The position numbers and the translations under genes are program-made. Of a stretch of 64,000 bases of DNA, positions 11,036-23,241 are shown in pieces. The notes below the pieces were generated by a model. It saw only the letters and a program-made list of their open reading frames with translations. It made no database searches and had not been told where the DNA came from. Origin of the DNA: Haliclystus octoradiatus. Its lineage: Eukaryota > Cnidaria > Staurozoa > Stauromedusae > Haliclystidae. Each line of letters starts with the position of its first letter. Position 1 is the first letter of the stretch. Location: NCBI GenBank assembly GCA_916610825.1, contig OU744449.1:16643354-16707353 (forward strand). Reading direction: 5' to 3'.

Positions 11036-14000
11036 ATTCCAAAGGGATTTAGGCATTGTTTTTGGTCTTTTTGTATTCCCAAGGGAATTAGGCATTGTTT
11101 TTGGTCTTTTTGTATTCCCAAGGGAATTAGGCATTGTTTTTGGTCTTTTTGTATGGTCTTTTTGTATTCCCAAGGGAATTAGGCATTATTTTTGGTCATT
11201 TTGAATTCTAAAGGGATTTAGGTATTGTTTTTTGTCTTTTTGTATTCTCAAGGGAATTAGGCATTGTTTTTGGTCTTTTTGCATTCCCAAGGGAATTAGG
11301 CATTGTTTTTGGTCTTTTTGTATGGTCTTTTTGTATTCCCAAGGGAATTAGGCATTGTTTTTGGTCTTTTTGTATTCCCAAGGGAATTAGGCATTGTTTT
11401 TGGTCTTTTTGTATTCTCAAGGGAATTAGGCATTGTTTTTTGTGTTTTTGAATTCCCAAGGGAATTAGGCATTGGTTTTGGTATTTTTGTATTCCCAAGG
11501 GAATTAGGCATTGTTTTTGGTCATTTTGAATTCTCAAGAGATTTAGGCATTGTTTTTGGTCTTTTTGTATTCCCAATGTAATTAGGCAATGTTTTTGGTC
11601 TTTTTGTATTCCCAAGGGAATTAGGCATTGTTTTTGGTCTTTTTGTATTCCCAAGGGAATTAGGCATTGTTTTTGGTCATTTTGAATTCTCAAGGGATTT
11701 AGGCATTGTTTTTTGTCTTTTTGTATGGTCTTTTTGTATTCCCAAGGGAATTAGGCATTGTTTTTGGTCTTTCTGAATTCCCAAGGGATATAGGCATTGT
11801 TTTTGGTCATTTTGAATTCCCAAGGGAATTAGGCATTGTTTTTGATCATTTTGAATTCTTAAGGGAATTAGGCATTGTTTTTGGTCTTTTTAATTCCCAA
11901 GAGAATTAGGCATTGTTTTTGGCCTTTTTGAATTCCCGAGGGAATTAGGCATTGTTTTTGATCTTTTTGTATTTCAAAGGAAATTAGGCATTGTTTTTGG
12001 TCTTTTTCAATTCCCAAGGGAATTAGGCATTGTTTTTGGCCTTTTTGTATTCCCAAGGGAATTAAGCATTGTTTTTGGTCTTTTTGTATTCCCATGAGAA
12101 TTAGGCATCGTTTTTGGTCTTTTTGTATTCCCAAGGGAATTAGGCATTGTTTTTGGCCTTTTTGTATTCCCAAGGGAATTAGGCATTGTTTTTGGTCATT
12201 TTGAATTCTCAAGGGATTTAGGCATTGTTTTTGGTCTTTTTGTATTCCCAAGGTAATTAGGCAATGTTTTTGGTCTTTTTGTATTCCCAAGGGAATTAGG
12301 CATTGTTTTTGGTCTTTTTGCATTCCCAAGGGAATTAGGCATTGTTTTTGGTCTTTTTGTATGGTCTTTTTGTATTCCCAAGGGAATTAGGCATTATTTT
12401 TGGTCATTTTGAATTCTAAAGGGATTTAGGTATTGTTTTTTATTATTTTGAATTCTAAAGGGAATTAGGCATTGTTTTTGGTCTTTTTGAATTCGTAAGG
12501 GAAATAGGCATTGTTTTTGGTCTTTTTGTATTCCCAAGGGAATTAGGCATTGTTTTTGGTCATTTTGAATTCTCAAGGGATTTAGGCATTGTTTTTTGTC
12601 TTTTTGTATGGTCTTTTTGTATTCCCAAGGGAATTAGGCATTGTTTTTGGTCTTTCTGAATTCCCAAGGGATATAGGCATTGTTTTTGGTCATTTTGAAT
12701 TCCAAAGGGAATTAGGCATTGTTTTTGATCATTTTGAATTCTTAAGGGAATTAGGCATTGTTTTTGGCCTTTTTGAATTCCCAAGGCAATTATGCATTGT
12801 TTTTTTGAAATTTTAAATTCCCAAGGGATTCAGGCATTGCTTTTGGTCATTTTGAATTCCCAAGGAAATTAGGCATTGTTTTTGGTCTTTTTGAATTCCA
12901 AAGGGATTTAGGCATTGTTTTTGGTCTTTTTGTATTCCAAAGGGAATTAGGCATTGTTTTTGGTCTTTTTAATTCCCAAGAGAATTAGGCATTGTTTTTG
13001 GCCTTTTTGAATTCCCAAGGGAATTAGGCATTGTTTTTGATCTTTTTGTATTCCAAAGGAAATTAGGCATTGTTTCTGGTCTTTTTTAATTCCCAAGGGA
13101 ATTAGGCATTGTTTTTGGCCTTTTTGTATTCCAAAGGGAATCAAGCATTGTTTTTGGTCTTTTTGTATTCCCAAGGGAATTAGGCATCGTTTTTGGTCTT
13201 TTTGTATTCCCAAGGGAATTAGGCATTGTTTTTTGTCTTTTTGAATTCCCAAGGGAATTAGGCATTGGTTTTGGTCTTTTTGTATTCCCAAGGGAATTAG
13301 GCATTGTTTTTGGCCTTTTTGTATTCCAAAGGGAATTAAGCATTGTTTTTGGTCTTTTTGTATTCCCATGAGAATTAGGCATCGTTTTTGGTCTTTTTGT
13401 ATTCCCAAGGGAATTAGGCATTGTTTTTGGCCTTTTTGTATTCCCAAGGGAATTAGGCATTGTTTTTGGTCATTTTGAATTCTCAAGGGATTTAGGCATT
13501 GTTTTTGGTCTTTTTGTATTACCAAGGTAATTAGGCAATGTTTTTGGTATTTTTGTATTCCCAAGGGAATTAGGCATTGTTTTTGGTCTTTTTGCATTCC
13601 CAAGGGAATTAGGCATTGTTTTTGGTCTTTTTGTATGGTCTTTTTGTATTCCCAAGGGAATTAGGCATTATTTTTGGTCATTTTGAATTCTAAAGGGATT
13701 TAGGTATTGTTTTTTATTATTTTGAATTCTAAAGGGAATTAGGCATTGTTTTTGGTCTTTTTGAATTCGTAAGGGAAATAGGCATTGTTTTTGGTCTTTT
13801 TGTATTCCCAAGGGAATTAGGCATTGTTTTTGGTCATTTTGAATTCTCAAGGGATTTAGGCATTGTTTTTTGTCTTTTTGTATTGTCTTTTTGTATTCCC
13901 AAGGGAATTAGGCATTGTTTTTGGTCTTTCTGAATTCCCAAGGGATATAGGCATTGTTTTTGGTCATTTTGAATTCCAAAGGGAGTTAGGCATTGTTTTT

Positions 14001-17000
14001 GATCATTTTGAATTCTTAAGGGAATTAGGCATTGTCTTTGGCCTTTTTGAATTCCCAAGGCAATTATGCATTGTTTTTTTGAAATTTTAAATTCCCAAGG
14101 GATTCAGGCATTGCTTTTGGTCATTTTGAATTCCCAAGGAAATTAGGCATTGTTTTTGGTCTTTTTGAATTCCAAAGGGATTTAGGCATTGTTTTTGGTC
14201 TTTTTGTATTCCAAAGGGAATTAGGCATTATTTTTGGTCTTTTTGTATGGTCTTTTTGTATTCCCAAGGGAATTAGGCATTATTTTTGGTCATTTTGAAT
14301 TCTAAAGGGATTTAGGTATTGTTTTTTGTCTTTTTGTATTCTCAAGGGAATTAGGCATCGTTTTTGGTCTTTTTGCATTCCCAAGGGAATTAGGCATTGT
14401 TTTTGGTCTTTTTGTATGGTCTTTTTGTATTCCCAAGGGAATTAGGCATTGTTTTTGGTCTTTTTGTATTCCCAAGGGAATTAGGCATCGTTTTTGGTCT
14501 TTTTGTATTCTCAAGGGAATTAGGCATTGTTTTTTGTGTTTTTGAATTCCCAAGGGAATTAGGCATTGGTTTTGGTATTTTTGTATTCCCAAGGGAATTA
14601 GGCATTGTTTTTGGTCATTTTGAATTCTCAAGAGATTTAGGCATTGTTTTTGGTCTTTTTGTATTCCCAATGTAATTAGGCAATGTTTTTGGTCTTTTTG
14701 TATTCCCAAGGGAATTAGGCATTGTTTTTGGTCTTTTTGTATTCCCAAGGGAATTAGGCATTGTTTTTGGTCATTTTGAATTCTCAAGGGATTTAGGCAT
14801 TGTTTTTTGTCTTTTTGAATTCCAAAGGGATTTAGGCATTGTTTTTGGTCTTTTTGTATTCCCAAGGGAATTAGGCATTGTTTTTGGTCTTTTTGTATTC
14901 CCAAGGGAATTAGGCATTGTTTTTGGTCTTTTTGTATGGTCTTTTTGTATTCCCAAGGGAATTAGGCATTATTTTTGGTCATTTTGAATTCTAAAGGGAT
15001 TTAGGTATTGTTTTTTGTCTTTTTGTATTCTCAAGGGAATTAGGCATTGTTTTTGGTCTTTTTGCATTCCCAAGGGAATTAGGCATTGTTTTTGGTCTTT
15101 TTGTATGGTCTTTTTGTATTCCCAAGGGAATTAGGCATTGTTTTTGGTCTTTTTGTATTCCCAAGGGAATTAGGCATTGTTTTTGGTCTTTTTGTATTCT
15201 CAAGGGAATTAGGCATTGTTTTTTGTGTTTTTGAATTCCCAAGGGAATTAGGCATTGGTTTTGGTATTTTTGTATTCCCAAGGGAATTAGGCATTGTTTT
15301 TGGTCATTTTGAATTCTCAAGAGATTTAGGCATTGTTTTTGGTCTTTTTGTATTCCCAATGTAATTAGGCAATGTTTTTGGTCTTTTTGTATTCCCAAGG
15401 GAATTAGGCATTGTTTTTGGTCTTTTTGTATTCCCAAGGGAATTAGGCATTGTTTTTGGTCATTTTGAATTCTCAAGGGATTTAGGCATTGTTTTTTGTC
15501 TTTTTGTATGGTCTTTTTGTATTCCCAAGGGAATTAGGCATTGTTTTTGGTCTTTCTGAATTCCCAAGGGATATAGGCATTGTTTTTGGTCATTTTGAAT
15601 TCCCAAGGGAATTAGGCATTGTTTTTGATCATTTTGAATTCTTAAGGGAATTAGGCATTGTTTTTGGTCTTTTTAATTCCCAAGAGAATTAGGCATTGTT
15701 TTTGGCCTTTTTGAATTCCCGAGGGAATTAGGCATTGTTTTTGATCTTTTTGTATTTCAAAGGAAATTAGGCATTGTTTTTGGTCTTTTTCAATTCCCAA
15801 GGGAATTAGGCATTGTTTTTGGCCTTTTTGTATTCCAAAGGGAATTAAGCATTGTTTTTGGTCTTTTTGTATTCCCATGAGAATTAGGCATCGTTTTTGG
15901 TCTTTTTGTATTCCCAAGGGAATTAGGCATTGTTTTTGGCCTTTTTGTATTCCCAAGGGAATTAGGCATTGTTTTTGGTCATTTTGAATTCTCGAGGGAT
16001 TTAGGCATTGTTTTTGGTCTTTTTGTATTCCCAAGGTAATTAGGCAATGTTTTTGGTCTTTTTGTATTCCCAAGGGAATTAGGCATTGTTTTTGGTCTTT
16101 TTGCATTCCCAAGGGAATTAGGCATTGTTTTTGGTCTTTTTGTATGGTCTTTTTGTATTCCCAAGGGAATTAGGCATTATTTTTGGTCATTTTGAATTCT
16201 AAAGGGATTTAGGTATTGTTTTTTATTATTTTGAATTCTAAAGGGAATTAGGCATTGTTTTTGGTCTTTTTGAATTCGTAAGGGAAATAGGCATTGTTTT
16301 TGGTCTTTTTGTATTCCCAAGGGAATTAGGCATTGTTTTTGGTCATTTTGAATTCTCAAGGGATTTAGGCATTGTTTTTTGTCTTTTTGTATGGTCTTTT
16401 TGTATTCCCAAGGGAATTAGGCATTGTTTTTGGTCTTTCTGAATTCCCAAGGGATATAGGCATTGTTTTTGGTCATTTTGAATTCCAAAGGGAATTAGGC
16501 ATTGTTTTTGATCATTTTGAATTCTTAAGGGAATTAGGCATTGTTTTTGGCCTTTTTGAATTCCCAAGGCAATTATGCATTGTTTTTTTGAAATTTTAAA
16601 TTCCCAAGGGATTCAGGCATTGCTTTTGGTCATTTTGAATTCCCAAGGAAATTAGGCATTGTTTTTGGTCTTTTTGAATTCCAAAGGGATTTAGGCATTG
16701 TTTTTGGTCTTTTTGTATTCCAAAGGGAATTAGGCATTGTTTTTGGTCTTTTTAATTCCCAAGAGAATTAGGCATTGTTTTTGGCCTTTTTGAATTCCCA
16801 AGGGAATTAGGCATTGTTTTTGATCTTTTTGTATTCCAAAGGAAATTAGGCATTGTTTCTGGTCTTTTTTAATTCCCAAGGGAATTAGGCATTGTTTTTA
16901 GCCTTTTTGTATTCCAAAGGGAATCAAGCATTGTTTTTGGTCTTTTTGTATTCCCAAGGGAATTAGGCATCGTTTTTGGTCTTTTTGTATTCCCAAGGGA

Positions 17001-20000
17001 ATTAGGCATTGTTTTTTGTCTTTTTGAATTCCCAAAGGAATTAGGCATTGGTTTTGGTCTTTTTGTATTCCCAAGGGAATTAGGCATTGTTTTTGGCCTT
17101 TTTGTATTCCAAAGGGAATTAAGCATTGTTTTTGGTCTTTTTGTATTCCCATGAGAATTAGGCATCGTTTTTGGTCTTTTTGTATTCCCAAGGGAATTAG
17201 GCATTGTTTTTGGCCTTTTTGTATTCCCAAGGGAATTAGGCATTGTTTTTGGTCATTTTGAATTCTCAAGGGATTTAGGCATTGTTTTTGGTCTTTTTGT
17301 ATTCCCAAGGTAATTAGGCAATGTTTTTGGTATTTTTGTATTCCCAAGGGAATTAGGCATTGTTTTTGGTCTTTTTGCATTCCCAAGGGAATTAGGCATT
17401 GTTTTTGGTCTTTTTGTATGGTCTTTTTGTATTCCCAAGGGAATTAGGCATTATTTTTGGTCTTTTTGTATTCCCAAGGGAATTAGGCATTGTTTTTGGT
17501 CATTTTGAATTCTAAAGGGATTTAGGTATTGTTTTTTATTATTTTGAATTCTAAAGGGAATTAGGCATTGTTTTTGGTCTTTTTGAATTCGTAAGGGAAA
17601 TAGGCATTGTTTTTGGTCTTTTTGTATTCCCAAGGGAATTAGGCATTGTTTTTGGTCATTTTGAATTCTCAAGGGATTTAGGCATTGTTTTTTGTCTTTT
17701 TGTATTGTCTTTTTGTATTCCCAAGGGAATTAGGCATTGTTTTTGGTCTTTCTGAATTCCCAAGGGATATAGGCATTGTTTTTGGTCATTTTGAATTCCA
17801 AAGGGAGTTAGGCATTGTTTTTGATCATTTTGAATTCTTAAGGGAATTAGGCATTGTCTTTGGCCTTTTTGAATTCCCAAGGCAATTATGCATTGTTTTT
17901 TTGAAATTTTAAATTCCCAAGGGATTCAGGCATTGCTTTTGGTCATTTTGAATTCCCAAGGAAATTAGGCATTGTTTTTGGTCTTTTTGAATTCCAAAGG
18001 GATTTAGGCATTGTTTTTGGTCTTTTTGTATTCCAAAGGGAATTAGGCATTATTTTTGGTCATTTTGAATTCTAAAGGGATTTAGGTATTGTTTTTTGTC
18101 TTTTTGTATTCTCAAGGGAATTAGGCATTGTTTTTGGTCTTTTTGCATTCCCAAGGGAATTAGGCATTGTTTTTGGTCTTTTTGTATGGTCTTTTTGTAT
18201 TCCCAAGGGAATTAGGCATTGTTTTTGGTCTTTTTGTATGGTCTTTTTGTATTCCCAAGGGAATTAGGCATTGTTTTTGGTCTTTTTGTATTCCCAAGGG
18301 AATTAGGCATTGTTTTTGGTCATTTTGAATTCTCAAGGGATTTAGGCATTGTTTTTTGTCTTTTTGAATTCCAAAGGGATTTAGGCATTGTTTTTGGTCT
18401 TTTTGTATTCCCAAGGGAATTAGGCATTGTTTTTGGTCTTTTTGTATTCCCAAGGGAATTAGGCATTGTTTTTGGTCTTTTTGTATGGTCTTTTTGTATT
18501 CCCAAGGGAATTAGGCATTATTTTTGGTCATTTTGAATTCTAAAGGGATTTAGGTATTGTTTTTTGTCTTTTTGTATTCTCAAGGGAATTAGGCATTGTT
18601 TTTGGTCTTTTTGCATTCCCAAGGGAATTAGGCATTGTTTTTGGTCTTTTTGTATGGTCTTTTTGTATTCCCAAGGGAATTAGGCATTGTTTTTGGTCTT
18701 TTTGTATTCCCAAGGGAATTAGGCATCGTTTTTGGTCTTTTTGTATTCTCAAGGGAATTAGGCATTGTTTTTTGTGTTTTTGAATTCCCAAGGGAATTAG
18801 GCATTGGTTTTGGTATTTTTGTATTCCCAAGGGAATTAGGCATTGTTTTTGGTCATTTTGAATTCTCAAGAGATTTAGGCATTGTTTTTGGTCTTTTTGT
18901 ATTCCCAATGTAATTAGGCAATGTTTTTGGTCTTTTTGTATTCCCAAGGGAATTAGGCATTGTTTTTGTTCTTTTTGTATTCCCAAGGGAATTAGGCATT
19001 GTTTTTGGTCATTTTGAATTCTCAAGGGATTTAGGCATTGTTTTTTGTCTTTTTGTATGGTCTTTTTGTATTCCCAAGGGAATTAGGCATTGTTTTTGGT
19101 CTTTCTGAATTCCCAAGGGATATAGGCATTGTTTTTGGTCATTTTGAATTCCCAAGGGAATTAGGCATTGTTTTTGATCATTTTGAATTCTTAAGGGAAT
19201 TAGGCATTGTTTTTGGTCTTTTTAATTCCCAAGAGAATTAGGCATTGTTTTTGGCCTTTTTGAATTCCCGAGGGAATTAGGCATTGTTTTTGATCTTTTT
19301 GTATTTCAAAGGAAATTAGGCATTGTTTTTGGTCTTTTTCAATTCCCAAGGGAATTAGGCATTGTTTTTGGCCTTTTTGTATTCCAAAGGGAATTAAGCA
19401 TTGTTTTTGGTCTTTTTGTATTCCCATGAGAATTAGGCATCGTTTTTGGTCTTTTTGTATTCCCAAGGGAATTAGGCATTGTTTTTGGCCTTTTTGTATT
19501 CCCAAGGGAATTAGGCATTGTTTTTGGTCATTTTGAATTCTCAAGGGATTTAGGCATTGTTTTTGGTCTTTTTGTATTCCCAAGGTAATTAGGCAATGTT
19601 TTTGGTCTTTTTGTATTCCCAAGGGAATTAGGCATTGTTTTTGGTCTTTTCGCATTCCCAAGGGAATTAGGCATTGTTTTTGGTCTTTTTGTATGGTCTT
19701 TTTGTATTCCCAAGGGAATTAGGCATTATTTTTGGTCATTTTGAATTCTAAAGGGATTTAGGTATTGTTTTTTATTATTTTGAATTCTAAAGGGAATTAG
19801 GCATTGTTTTTGGTCTTTTTGAATTCGTAAGGGAAATAGGCATTGTTTTTGGTCTTTTTGTATTCCCAAGGGAATTAGGCATTGTTTTTGGTCATTTTGA
19901 ATTCTCAAGGGATTTAGGCATTGTTTTTTGTCTTTTTGTATGGTCTTTTTGTATTCCCAAGGGAATTAGGCATTGTTTTTGGTCTTTCTGAATTCCCAAG

Positions 20001-21560
20001 GGATATAGGCATTGTTTTTGGTCATTTTGAATTCCAAAGGGAATTTTAGGCATTGTTTTTGATCATTTTGAATTCTTAAGGGAATTAGGCATTGTTTTTG
20101 GCCTTTTTGAATTCCCAAGGCAATTATGCATTGTTTTTTTGAAATTTTAAATTCCCAAGGGATTCAGGCATTGCTTTTGGTCATTTTGAATTCCCAAGGA
20201 AATTAGGCATTGTTTTTGGTCTTTTTGAATTCCAAAGGGATTTAGGCATTGTTTTTGGTCTTTTTGTATTCCAAAGGGAATTAGGCATTGTTTTTGGTCT
20301 TTTTAATTCCCAAGAGAATTAGGCATTGTTTTTGGCCTTTTTGAATTCCCAAGGGAATTAGGCATTGTTTTTGATCTTTTTGTATTCCAAAGGAAATTAG
20401 GCATTGTTTCTGGTCTTTTTTAATTCCCAAAGGAATTAGGCATTGTTTTTGGCCTTTTTGTATTCCAAAGGGAATCAAGCATTGTTTTTGGTCTTTTTGT
20501 ATTCCCAAGGGAATTAGGCATCGTTTTTGGTCTTTTTGTATTCCCAAGGGAATTAGGCATTGTTTTTTGTCTTTTTGAATTCCCAAGGGAATTAGGCATT
20601 GGTTTTGGTCTTTTTGTATTCCCAAGGGAATCAGGCATTGTTTTTGGCCTTTTTGTATTCCAAAGGGAATTAAGCATTGTTTTTGGTCTTTTTGTATTCC
20701 CATGAGAATTAGGCATCGTTTTTGGTCTTTTTGTATTCCCAAGGGAATTATGCATTGTTTTTGGCCTTTTTGTATTCCCAAGGGAATTAGGCATTGTTTT
20801 TGGTCATTTTGAATTCTCAAGGGATTTAGGCATTGTTTTTGGTCTTTTTGTATTCCCAAGGTAATTAGGCAATGTTTTTGGTATTTTTGTATTCCCAAGG
20901 GAATTAGGCATTGTTTTTGGTCTTTTTGCATTCCCAAGGGAATTAGGCATTGTTTTTGGTCTTTTTGTATGGTCTTTTTGTATTCCCAAGGGAATTAGGC
21001 ATTATTTTTGGTCATTTTGAATTCTAAAGGGATTTAGGTATTGTTTTTTATTATTTTGAATTCTAAAGGGAATTAGGCATTGTTTTTGGTCTTTTTGAAT
21101 TCGTAAGGGAAATAGGCATTGTTTTTGGTCTTTTTGTATTCCCAAGGGAATTAGGCATTGTTTTTGGTCATTTTGAATTCTCAAGGGATTTAGGCATTGT
21201 TTTTTGTCTTTTTGTATGGTCTTTTTGTATTCCCAAGGGAATTAGGCATTGTTTTTGGTCTTTCTGAATTCCCAAGGGATATAGGCATTGTTTTTGGTCA
21301 TTTTGAATTCCAAAGGGAGTTAGGCATTGTTTTTGATCATTTTGAATTCTTAAGGGAATTAGGCATTGTTTTTGGCCTTTTTGAATTCCCAAGGCAATTA
21401 TGCATTGTTTTTTTGAAATTTTAAATTCCCAAGGGATTCAGGCATTGCTTTTGGTCATTTTGAATTCCCAAGGAAATTAGGCATTGTTTTTGGTCTTTTT
21501 GAATTCCAAAGGGATTTAGGCATTGTTTTTGGTCTTTTTGTATTCCAAAGGGAATTAGGC
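10440..21560 (+). repeat. Three-copy higher-order repeat of about 3.5-3.8 kb
   Basis: Copies lie at about 10,440-14,220, 14,221-18,040 and 18,041-21,560. Copies 1 and 2 are offset by 3,783 bp (3,822 near the end, one extra 39-mer in copy 2). Copies 2 and 3 are offset by 3,549-3,551 bp (3,512 near the end), copy 3 lacking about six monomers. Private changes support this: AAAGGGAGTTAGGC occurs near 13,980, 17,800 and 21,313, while TTGTATTGTCTTTTTG and CATTGTCTTTGGCC are shared by copies 1 and 2 only. Confidence 0.7.
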
Positions 21561-23101
21561 ATTGTTTTTGGTCTTTTTAATTCCCAAGAGAATTAGGCAT
21601 TGTTTTTGGCCTTTTTGAATTCCCAAGGGAATTAGGCATTGTTTTTGGCCTTTTTGTATTCCAAAGGGAATCAAGCATTGTTTTTGGTCTTTTTGTATTC
21701 CCAAGGGAATTAGGCATCGTTTTTGGTCTTTTTGTATTACCAAGGGAATTAGGCATTGTTTTTTGTCTTTTTGAATTCCCAAGGGAATTAGGCATTGGTT
21801 TTGGTCTTTTTGTATTCCCAAGGGAATTAGGCATTGTTTTTGGTCATTTTGAATTCCCAAGGGAATTAGGCATTGTTTTTGATCATTTTGAATTCTTAAG
21901 GGAATTAGGCATTGTTTTTGGCCTTTTTGAATTCCCAAGGCAATTATGCATTGTTTTTTTGAAATTTTAAATTCCCAAGGGATTCAGGCATTGCTTTTGG
22001 TCATTTTGAATTCCCAAGGAAATTAGGCATTGTTTTTGGTCTTTTTGAATTCCAAAGGGATTTAGGCATTGTTTTTGGTCTTTTTGTATTCCCAAGGGAA
22101 TTAGGCATTGTTTTTTGTCTTTTTGAATTCCCAAGGGAATTAGGCATTGGTTTTGGTCTTTTTGTATTCCCAAGGGAATTAAGCATTGTTTTTGGTCATT
22201 TTGAATTCCCAAGGGAATTAGGCATTGTTTTTGATCATTTTGAATTCTTAAGGGAATTAGGCATTGTTTTTGGCCTTTTTGAATTCCCAAGGCAATTATG
22301 CATTGTTTTTTTGAAATTTTAAATTCCCAAGGGATTCAGGCATTGCTTTTGGTCATTTTGAATTCCCAAGTAAATTAGGCATTGTTTTTGGTCTTTTTGA
22401 ATTCCAAAGGGATTTAGGCATTGTTTTTGGTCTTTTTGTATTCCCAAGGGAATTAGGCATTGTTTTTGGTCTTTTTGTATTCCCAAGGGAATTAGGCATT
22501 GTTTTCGGTCTTTTTGTATGGTCTTTTTGTATTCCCAAGGGAATTAGGCATTATTTTTGGTCATTTTGAATTCTAAAGGGATTTAGGTATTGTTTTTTGT
22601 CTTTTTGTATTCCCAAGGGAATTAGGCATTGTTTTTGGTCTTTTTGCATTCCCAAGGGAATTAGGCATTGATTTTGGTCTTTTTGTATGGTCTTTTTGTA
22701 TTCCCAAGGGAATTAGGCATTGTTTTTGGTCTTTTTGTATGGTCTTTTTGTATTCCCAAGGGAATTAGGCATTGTTTTTGGTCTTTCTGAATTCCCAAGG
22801 AAATTAGGCATCGTTTTTGGTCATTTTGAATTCTCAAGGGATTTAGGCATTGTTTTTGGTCTTTTTAATTCCCAAGGGAATTAGGCATTGTTTTTGGCCT
22901 TTTTGAATTCCCAAGGGAATTAGGCATTGTTTTTGATCTTTTTGTATTCCAAAGGAAATTAGGCATTGTTTTTGGTCTTTTTTAATTCCCAAGGTAATTA
23001 GACAATGTTTTTGGTCTTTTTGTATTCCCAAGGGAATTAGGCATTGTTTTTGGTCTTTTTGTATTCCCAAGGGAATTAGGCATTTTTTTTGGTCTTTTTG
23101 T

Positions 23102-23105
23102 ATGG
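23102..23105. repeat. Target-site duplication, left copy (ATGG)
   Basis: ATGG lies directly before the 5' LTR terminal TG. The identical ATGG follows the 3' LTR. Four-base duplications are normal for many Ty3/gypsy integrases. Confidence 0.9.
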
Positions 23106-23110
23106 TGTAG

Positions 23111-23123
23111 GAACCTTCCCGAA
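23111..23123. promoter_or_regulatory. Perfect three-unit heat-shock element in the LTR
   Basis: GAA (23,111-113), TTC (23,116-118) and GAA (23,121-123) alternate at exact 5-bp spacing, matching the nGAAnnTTCnnGAAn consensus of HSF trimers. It lies about 110 bp upstream of the TATA box. The same motif is in the 3' LTR at 27,899-27,911. The match is direct; response to heat is inference. Confidence 0.6.
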
Positions 23124-23134
23124 CCCTCTTGACA

Positions 23135-23142
23135 TTCTAGAA
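23135..23142. promoter_or_regulatory. Inverted TTC/GAA pair in the LTR
   Basis: TTCTAGAA is a second heat-shock-type pair (TTCnnGAA), 12 bp after the first element. It is one base out of register with the first 5-bp grid, so it would be a separate site. Confidence 0.4.
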
Positions 23143-23207
23143 CATAGGATAACCTACATGACTCATATAATGACAACGCATGATCTATAATGACAACGCA
23201 CAATCTA

Positions 23208-23215
23208 GAAGTTTC
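23208..23215. promoter_or_regulatory. Inverted GAA/TTC pair in the LTR
   Basis: GAAGTTTC (GAAnnTTC) lies inside the 14-bp inverted repeat CTAGAAGTTTCTAG (23,205-23,218), about 20 bp upstream of the TATA box. Confidence 0.4.
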
Positions 23216-23234
23216 TAGCTTTCTTTTAAAACAC

Positions 23235-23241
23235 TATAAAT
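23235..23241 (+). promoter_or_regulatory. TATA box of the LTR promoter
   Basis: TATAAAT in the context CACTATAAATACAG. Transcription would be expected to start about 25-30 bp downstream, near 23,265. No transcript data are available. Confidence 0.6.

Larger units (their letters stand above)
1..23101 (+). repeat. 39-bp satellite array, left arm
   Basis: Head-to-tail tandem array of about 590 monomers, all in one orientation, continuing beyond the left window edge. The usual monomer is 39 bp: a T5-GGTC-T5 block, then GTATTCCC-AAGGGAATTA, then GGCATTG. By count the consensus has 18 T, 7 A, 9 G and 5 C, so it is 36% GC with strong T-over-A and G-over-C skew on this strand. Recurrent variants replace GTATTCCC by GAATTCCC, GGTC by GATC, GGCC or GTCATTTT, and GGAATTAGG by GGATTTAGG. 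The order of variants is not random: long blocks recur with the same variant order. Open frames of up to 218 codons exist only because 39 is a multiple of 3 and the common variants lack stops in four frames. They break at each 38-, 40- or 52-bp unit. I see no host gene anywhere in this arm. Confidence 0.97.

Noticed and set aside
12947..13603. 218-codon minus-strand open frame of 13-residue repeats, and many similar frames across both arrays
   Set aside because: They follow from a 39-bp period without stops in four frames, end at each 38-, 40- or 52-bp unit, and overlap other such frames on both strands. They are satellite, not genes.
1..23101. CRISPR-like regular repeats
   Set aside because: Repeats abut with no unique spacers, units vary in sequence, no cas genes are present, and the element is eukaryotic in type.
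22982..23203. Minus-strand open frame crossing the satellite-LTR junction
   Set aside because: It joins satellite to LTR sequence by chance at the insertion point and has no family resemblance.
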